A stretch of 64,000 bases of DNA. Source: Collybia mongolica. Its lineage: Eukaryota > Basidiomycota > Agaricomycetes > Agaricales > Clitocybaceae. The translations under genes and the position numbers were made by a program. The notes below the pieces were generated by a model. The model was not told the origin of the DNA. It did no database searches and worked only from the letters and a program-made list of their open reading frames with translations. Position 1 is the first letter of the stretch; each line of letters opens with the position of its first letter. The stretch lies in assembly GCA_013420905.1 (NCBI GenBank), contig JAAXNY010000001.1:3534001-3598000 (forward strand), read 5' to 3'. This document shows, piece after piece, positions 58,371 to 64,000 of this stretch.

Positions 58371-60185
58371 GCCCCCATCTAGTTACTCAAACTAATGTCA
58401 CACCATCATATGATCTCCATATGCTGCTGTACACCTGACTTTGGTGTAATCCTACTAACCTTGTGACCCTGCCCCTTACCCCTTTTGTGGACATTACATT
58501 TACTCCTTATGGGCAGGCACCTTACCAGTGCACTGTTGCACACCCAAGCAGGCCTATATCATATTCTGAAGTATCTCCCTAGTTTACCCATTGATGTACT
58601 GTATATAGCTGGTGCTTTGTCATGAAAGTTATTCTTTTGACAAATATCTGTCTAGAATAGCTTATCATCCAGATGTTGAAAATTGGAGCTTACATTAGTT
58701 GGACTAGTCTGGTTGTTCAGGGTATATAGCTTCTACTGTTGAGGTTATCTACTTCCCTAAAATAAAAGGTATACTTATTGAATGTCAGTATCTTCCAAGA
58801 ACTATATGCTAGCTCCTGAATATTAAACAATCTGTAGTCTACCAAAGACTTCTGATGTAACTTGAGTTGATATTTTTACTTGAATAATGGAAGCCTACTT
58901 AAGACTTCTAACTTGACTTGACTTGAATTATAATAGAAATCTATATTTGAGACTTCTGACTTGACTTGGCTTTTACTTGACTTGAAATGGAAGTCCATAC
59001 TTAAGACTTCTCTAACTTGAGATAACTTGACTTGGTGAGATTCTTAGATGAGGTCTAATCCAACTGTGGACTTTAGACTTTGAGAATGAATACTTGTGAA
59101 GCTTACTTGTTCACACAGTAAAATGAATAATAAATGGGCTCTTTGATTGTCAGACCAATTACAAGATCACTACTTGGATACTTGAAATGCTTAACCCAAT
59201 CATAGAAAAGGATGTAGGAGGTGAACAAAAGAGCTTTGACTGTCTTTGTTGGCTGTAGACTTCTAGCTCCAGACTTTCTTGGGATGGTTACTTCTTAGGG
59301 GAGCAAATTGGCCTCCTTATATACCTTTTTTCTGTGCTGAGTCATCAATTCCTAATGGATCTACTTTACTGGTTTGTAACTACATTTCTATTTAAGGAAA
59401 GATATTTTGACTCATTTGTTATCAATATGAGTCAGAGGAGCACTGTGCACCCAGAAAGGGGGGGGTTTTCAAACATTTAACTGTGGAAACCCTAATTTCC
59501 TCCTTTAAATGGGTGGATTAAGGCCAGATGAGTTTTGGATGAAATTTCATACCTTACTTTTCAGCCATCCAGGGGGTGAATTTCATTTGTAATATATGTT
59601 GACATTTTTATCTATTAATTGGATGGAATTTAATCTTACAAAAGGATGAAATATGTGGGATGTTTTTGATCCAGTAGAAGAGTATGAACTTCATCCAAAA
59701 GGTAAGGTGTTTCTGTGTGTGATTTTCTGGAATTTAAGGACTGAAATGGGGGTTTGATTTTCCCAACCCTAAGGGATAATCTCAGCCTAAGTTGACTTTC
59801 ATCCTTCAAGGAAATGCTTTAGAGTGGGGGGATTTTCATGCATCCAAAGAATGGGAGAAGTGTTTTCCCACTTTTAAGTGGATAATTCTGAACTGGATTC
59901 AAACCACCTGGGCTTTCCTTTTTTTTTCCCTCAAGGTTTTGTATACCACTGTACATAATACAGATGCAGTGGAATACTTGGGATCAAGAACTGGACACAA
60001 TCATAAGCCATTATTTAAGGCATATGGATGCTCCAAGAAAGAATTCCCATGGTGTGGTGGCCTTGAGCTTGTATGGGCCAAAATTGCGCACCTGATTGGG
60101 CACTAGGGGATCAAATCCCTCAGAGTGGCTCACCACCCAAGGAGAGCAGGCTGCAGCCTCCCCCAACGTAGCCTGTATTGTCTTA
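58371..60185. other. AT-rich transposon debris with simple repeats
   Basis: 58372-58620 is the partner of the repeat at 8093-8320. About 58850-59035 is a decayed run of ACTTG units (ACTTGACTTGACTTG). About 59480-59830 holds several TTTCATCC and its relatives. No gene supported; the frame at 59792-60106 overlaps the short dispersed repeat around 59941. Confidence 0.5.
58372..58620. repeat. Dispersed repeat, copy B (partner at 8093-8320)
   Basis: Same landmarks in the same order as copy A, including CTCCATATGCTGC and TGATGTACTGTATAT. It starts directly at the end of the copia remnant. Confidence 0.5.
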
Positions 60186-61232
60186 GGCCCCATTCAGCAA
60201 CCGGGGTTGGGTAGGTTTGGGTAGGTTTGGGTACGGTTCGGCTAGCAAAACCTGGCTTAAGGGTTCTAACCTGGCGTTTCAGGTTATGCAAATTGTCACG
60301 CTCTGGCCCGGGTTAGATTAGCGATCTTATCAACATCCGATAAGTACCCACAGCTTCAGAACTCTTATGTCTACCTATCCTTGATCGCCAACATCATTAC
60401 GTGCAGTTTACGCCTTTCCTAAGTTCATGGCTTTCTCCGAGTAAAAGTTGTGTGCGGCCTGAACGTGGAGTATGCATGTAGTTACGACATGATCAGACAA
60501 ATCTTTTGTCTCCCGACCTTTAAAACCTGGTCAAATTTTGCGACAGTCCTCAAGCTCCAGGGCCTACAATTTTCTCTGGTTCGAAACCACAGTCATTACT
60601 CCCTCTCTAATTCATACCTATCTTAGTTCTACCACCTGCTAAAATGTCAAAACCTCGTGCTTCCTGGAATACTGATTGCGACACTATCCTCCTTGATTTA
60701 TTGTTCGAGAAGCGCCAGGCCAGTTTCCAGACTAGCAACGGAAATTGGCACAAGTCAGCGTGGACGGTCGCTGAAACACGACTTTCTGGGAGTGAAGTTC
60801 ACGGTGGTGGTGGTCCAAAGACTGCAGACAGCTGCAAAGGCCGCTGGGACACGGTATGGTAACCATTGCTGCCAATAGAACAATTGATCTGAAGATATTC
60901 CTTAGCTCAAGAAACTGTATAAAGAGGTCAAGATCGTTCGAGACGAGTCAGGTTTTGGCTGGGATGAAGAGAAGAAACTGGCGACAGCTGAGGAAAGCGT
61001 CTGGGACAGGCTTCTCGAGGTACGTGATCTATCATTGATTTTTAGCATAATGTTACTCACAGTTTACAGGCCCATCCGCAGTACAAGAAATGGATGACAC
61101 ATCCTTTCCCTCTCTTTGACGAAATGGCTGACCTAATGGAAGGCACTTATGCCACAGGCAAGGGAGTTGTTCGTCCAGGTCGTGATCGTACACCCAGTGT
61201 GGCTGGTTCCGATTATGATCCCAGCTCTGGTA

Positions 61233-61919
61233 CAGTGGCTCAAAAAACTGCCCCAATGTTTGTACATTTTTGAAAGATCAATATGGTATGAAGTGCTGAC
61301 ATAAGCAGGGGACCTGGGGTAATTATGTAAGATACTATGACATCGTGGCTTTCCAATGGACCCTGGATCATGTGATTTGGATCAAAACCCATTAAGCTAT
61401 AGGCCAAACAAAATGATTACTCATTGGGGCAGTTTTTTGACCCTCTATTAATTTTCTATCTAATACTTTGTATGACCACCTTTTGCCTTTATAACTGCTT
61501 GTATCCGATTGAGGAGAGAAACAACAGTATTGTGCTGAGCAGTAGAAATGGCTTTCATGATGGTGGTAAGAGGTCAAGAAGATGATTGAACCAATTCCAA
61601 CATGTCAAATTGATACAAATAAAGTCACATGACATTGTTTATTCTTCCCACAGTCCATAATGTTCTTGCATTGAATAATAAATGCCAGAATAATGGAAAA
61701 TAAGATAAGGGTCAAAAAACTGCCCCAATGAGTAGCCATTTTGTTTGGCTTATAGCTTAATGGATATTGATCCAAATCACATGATCCAGGGTCCATTGGA
61801 AAGCCACGATGTCATAGTATCTTACATAATTACCCCAGGTTCCCTGCTTATGTCAGCACTTCATACCATATTGATCTTTCAAAAATGTACAAACATTGGG
61901 GCAGTTTTTTGAGCCACTG
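61233..61919. mobile_element. Tc1/mariner deletion derivative with very long inverted repeats, TA duplication
   Basis: Starts CAGTGGCTCAAAAAACTG (61233) and ends with its reverse complement (61919). The two arms, about 210 bases each (61233 to about 61443 and about 61706 to 61919), differ at only a handful of positions. The insert is flanked by TA on both sides (61231-61232 and 61920-61921). The centre holds the last part of a Tc1 transposase on the minus strand. Total 687 bases. Confidence 0.9.
61460..61580 (-). pseudogene. Tc1 transposase C-terminal remnant
   Basis: Reads VSLLNRIQAVIKAKGGHTKY followed by a stop (61460-61462), the usual end of Tc1-type transposases. Only about 40 residues remain, with no catalytic part. 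Confidence 0.8.
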
Positions 61920-62812
61920 TAATGAGTCAGAAATCCCCATTGACCCTGCTATTCAGACTCCTGCACCCACACCCACACCTACTAGCACTCCTGCCGATCC
62001 ATCTATTGCAACCACAACCTTGACTTCTGGTAAACGCCAAGCAGCCGACACCCTTGAATCCGCCTCTGGAAAGCGTGCTCGACACGGCCACAAGAAGTCC
62101 GGAAGCCAGGCTATCGAAGACATGGCATCATCAATTGATTGGCTTGCGTCTGCCTTTGCTGCAGATACCGCTGTGCCTTCCCCTGCACGAAAGCGTGCTG
62201 CTATTCATAAGATCGAGGATGATGGCGATCTCTCTGATGATGAGCAAATGCAGGTCTTCAAGATTATCCGCAAGGACACAGGGTTTGCAGACACTATCCT
62301 CGCCATCCGTAAGAAGAATGCGCGCACTCGCTTCATCAAGAGCGAGCTTTACCCTCTTCTAGAGACTAGTGAACTCTAATACCACATCTGTCATGCTCAT
62401 CCTACATGATCGTACTTCCTCAACTAGTTACTAAACTACATACTTTCATTACTATTCACCCTCATTATAATTCGCCCCTTTGTTCAGCGTATGCATTGGC
62501 TCTTTATCTAGGTAGCGAGAGGTATGGGCAGCTGCAGCTGCAGCTCCTCCAATTACAGCAATTATAGCAGAGGCCTTCCTATATCGCTCCCTGCGGAGCT
62601 GCTCAGAGGAAAGCTTTCGAGAGGAGGTTTTTGAGGTGACCATGATAGAGGTGCGATAACCAGCGATAAGCGGTTATCGTATGTTGATCTTTGATCTCAA
62701 TCTGTGACTAACTTGTGACAAACTTGGCTGGGCAGTTCGGACATTGGCGAAATTTCTCTAACCGAACCCTACCCAACCTTACCCAACCCAACTCTGGTTG
62801 CTGAAGGGGGCC

Positions 62813-63254
62813 TTAGTAAGGGGGTGAGGTATCACATTGCAGCCCCAAGGGCAGTTGCGGTCAGTACCTTGGAGTGAACTCAAGACCATGAAGGGAGGAG
62901 GAGAAGCCAGAGAGGGGTACAGGAGGTGACTGCAGAGCAAGCTGCCTGCCAAAATGGTGTTTCTGTGCTGGGCTGATAGGGGGATGCCACTGGGAGTGGG
63001 CCATCTACAGTGCATGGCAGGGATGAGTGGGGCACCTGAGGCTTTGGGCCTCAAGTATCTACCCACATAGAAATGTAACATCCCCAATAGGGCCCAGCCC
63101 CAGGGGACTATAATACCACACTAAAAAAAAAAGGGGGTAAGCTACCTTCCCAAAGGGAAACCTGGCAACCATGACAGGTACTCCCAGGCCCCTAGCTGCA
63201 CTTAGAGGAGGGATACTCATGATACTCTTGTAATGGAAGGAGAGTTTGTGTTAT
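62813..63254. other. Spacer right of the Harbinger element
   Basis: No gene supported. It continues the sequence left of the element, including the phrase CACCC/AAGG words typical of the surrounding repeat field. A run of A bases lies near 63123. Confidence 0.35.
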
Positions 63255-64000
63255 TTATGAAATATGTACTGGTACCAATGATTTACTTTGGTCAATAATT
63301 GACCACCTGCCATGGTCCATAATGCACCTGACTACACATTGCACTTGATCAAGATTGACAAATTCTGTTGACCCCATCTCCCTGTAGTAGTTCATCTTAC
63401 ATCGGTTGGTTGCTGCATCTGAGATTTTGAGTTGTTTGATGATTGCGTAGATGAGTGAATCAGCTTGGATATCATGTTCAGGAGATGCAGGGATTTCTAC
63501 AATGAGGAAGCAGAGAATTTGACCAAAGAAGTCATGCAGCTCAAACTCTGGTGCATGGTGCCTGTGACGAGCAAATTTGTCAACATTGAGTTGATACTGA
63601 GGCTCATGTGAATTGGTGTACAAGGAGTGATTAATCCCAAGATGGCTCACCCAAATGAACAACATATCTCAGCTGTTGGTTCTAAGTGGAATGGGGTTGT
63701 GGGCATGCATAGTATTGCCACCCTCCAGGTGACACACTCAGCCATATTGGGTGAATTTAGTGTTCCAGGGTATAAGCTTCCGAATGACTGATACAGGCTG
63801 ATTGAAGCAAGTGGCCAAGGTTGCAGTTAGCATTGTCCAATGGGGACCAGAGAGTGCTTCTAGAGGTCCCTTGGGTGGAGTAAGGCAATGTGACAGGTCT
63901 AAAAAATATGATGAGCAAGCAAGCACATGAACAAAATCAGAGGCTTGCATGTGGGTAACTTGATATCCTGGGCATGAGAGGGGGGGGAGTCACATGAATT
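63255..64000 (-). pseudogene. C-terminal part of a second Plavaka-like transposase, cut by the window edge, two in-frame TGA
   Basis: One minus-strand frame runs from the window end to the stop at 63255, broken by TGA at 63738-63740 and 63669-63671. It contains GPHWTMLTATLATCF, then YG*VCHLEGGNTMHAH, where the family pattern suggests Arg at the stop, and a C-terminal part with FELHDFFGQILCFLIVEIP. This is the usual C-terminal end of Plavaka transposases, different from the copy at 391-3543. The N-terminal part lies outside the window. Confidence 0.65.

Larger units (their letters stand above)
60644..62379 (+). pseudogene. Myb/SANT-like protein of Harbinger element, split by a nested Tc1 derivative
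   Basis: DNA-binding partner protein of PIF/Harbinger elements. Exons 60644..60853, 60906..61019 and a third starting 61070 with normal splice sites. The trihelix-like part has SWNTDCDTILLDLL, SCKGRWDT and the spacing of bulky residues of Myb/SANT domains; then an acidic linker, a Pro/Thr repeat (TPAPTPTPTSTPAD), a basic KRARHGHKK patch and a C-terminal helical part ending LLETSEL. The third exon is interrupted at 61232 by the Tc1 derivative. Without 61233-61921 (insert plus one TA copy) exon 3 is 621 bases and the whole frame is 945 bases, 314 residues, with no stop. As it stands, the product would end inside the insert. Confidence 0.8.
60186..62812. mobile_element. PIF/Harbinger-type element with TTA target duplication
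   Basis: Left end from 60186 (GGCCCCATTCAGCAACC, then repeated GGGTAGGTTT) and right end to 62812 (GGTTGCTGAAGGGGGCC) are inverted repeats over about 55 bases, with small differences. The flanks are TTA (60183-60185) and TTA (62813-62815), the three-base duplication typical of Harbinger. Only a Myb/SANT-like gene is carried; no DDE transposase, so the copy depends on another element for movement. A Tc1-like insert is nested inside. Confidence 0.85.

Noticed and set aside
1045..63740. Reading the TGA codons as recoded (selenocysteine or readthrough)
   Set aside because: They occur only in transposon copies, at sites where Arg fits, and host genes in the window use TGA and TAA as normal stops. 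Fungi of this group lack known selenocysteine insertion.

Overview
The window looks like a piece of a mushroom-forming basidiomycete (Agaricomycete) genome. Almost every protein gene is cut by many 45-70 base introns with GT...AG ends. There is a DUF6593 protein, a family known mainly from mushrooms. The transposons (Plavaka-like CACTA, KDZ with CxC5/CxC6 cysteine clusters, a LINE with RT and RNase H, PIF/Harbinger, Tc1/mariner) are the set expected there. I rebuilt exon structures by hand from splice sites, phase and family similarity, and each joined model listed below keeps an exact multiple of three.

Layout. Bases 1-9.9 kb are an old transposon field: a Plavaka-like transposase on the minus strand, its companion ORF on the plus strand, then decayed AT-rich sequence. 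Bases 10-12 kb hold hypothetical ORFs. Bases 12.7-47.5 kb are a gene-dense host block: MID1 Ca2+ channel subunit (-), a small secreted peptide (-), an MCP2-like ABC1/UbiB kinase (+), a tRNA-Gly with an intron, a CNNM/Mam3-like transporter (-), NOC1/MAK21 (+), a fused lysine-ketoglutarate reductase/saccharopine dehydrogenase (+), GPI1 (-), a Rho2-like GTPase (+), unresolved hypothetical genes around a 1.5 kb non-autonomous transposon (37.1-38.7 kb), a GH5 glycoside hydrolase (-), exosome subunit RRP42 (-), an M24B metallopeptidase (+), a DUF6593 protein (+) and a Pro/Ser-rich protein (+). Bases 49.2-64 kb are a second transposon cluster: a 5.7 kb KDZ-type element with terminal inverted repeats, a LINE, a copia remnant, a Harbinger element with a TTA target duplication that carries a nested Tc1 deletion derivative, and the end of another Plavaka-like transposase.

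The host genes are ordinary housekeeping functions (ribosome and RNA processing, GPI anchor synthesis, lysine metabolism, wall and polarity signalling, Ca2+ and divalent metal transport). They do not form an obvious pathway cluster. Several are head to head with very short shared promoters (37 and 134 bases).

The most interesting signal is in the transposons. Across five independent transposon reading frames I find nine premature stops, and all nine are TGA. Most sit where the protein family or local context suggests arginine, as expected if CGA became TGA by C-to-T change at methylated CpG. A second strong observation is the Tc1 derivative inside the Harbinger Myb/SANT gene: leaving out the insert and one TA copy gives back one continuous frame. 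I did not find convincing evidence for a wholly new defence or biosynthetic system.
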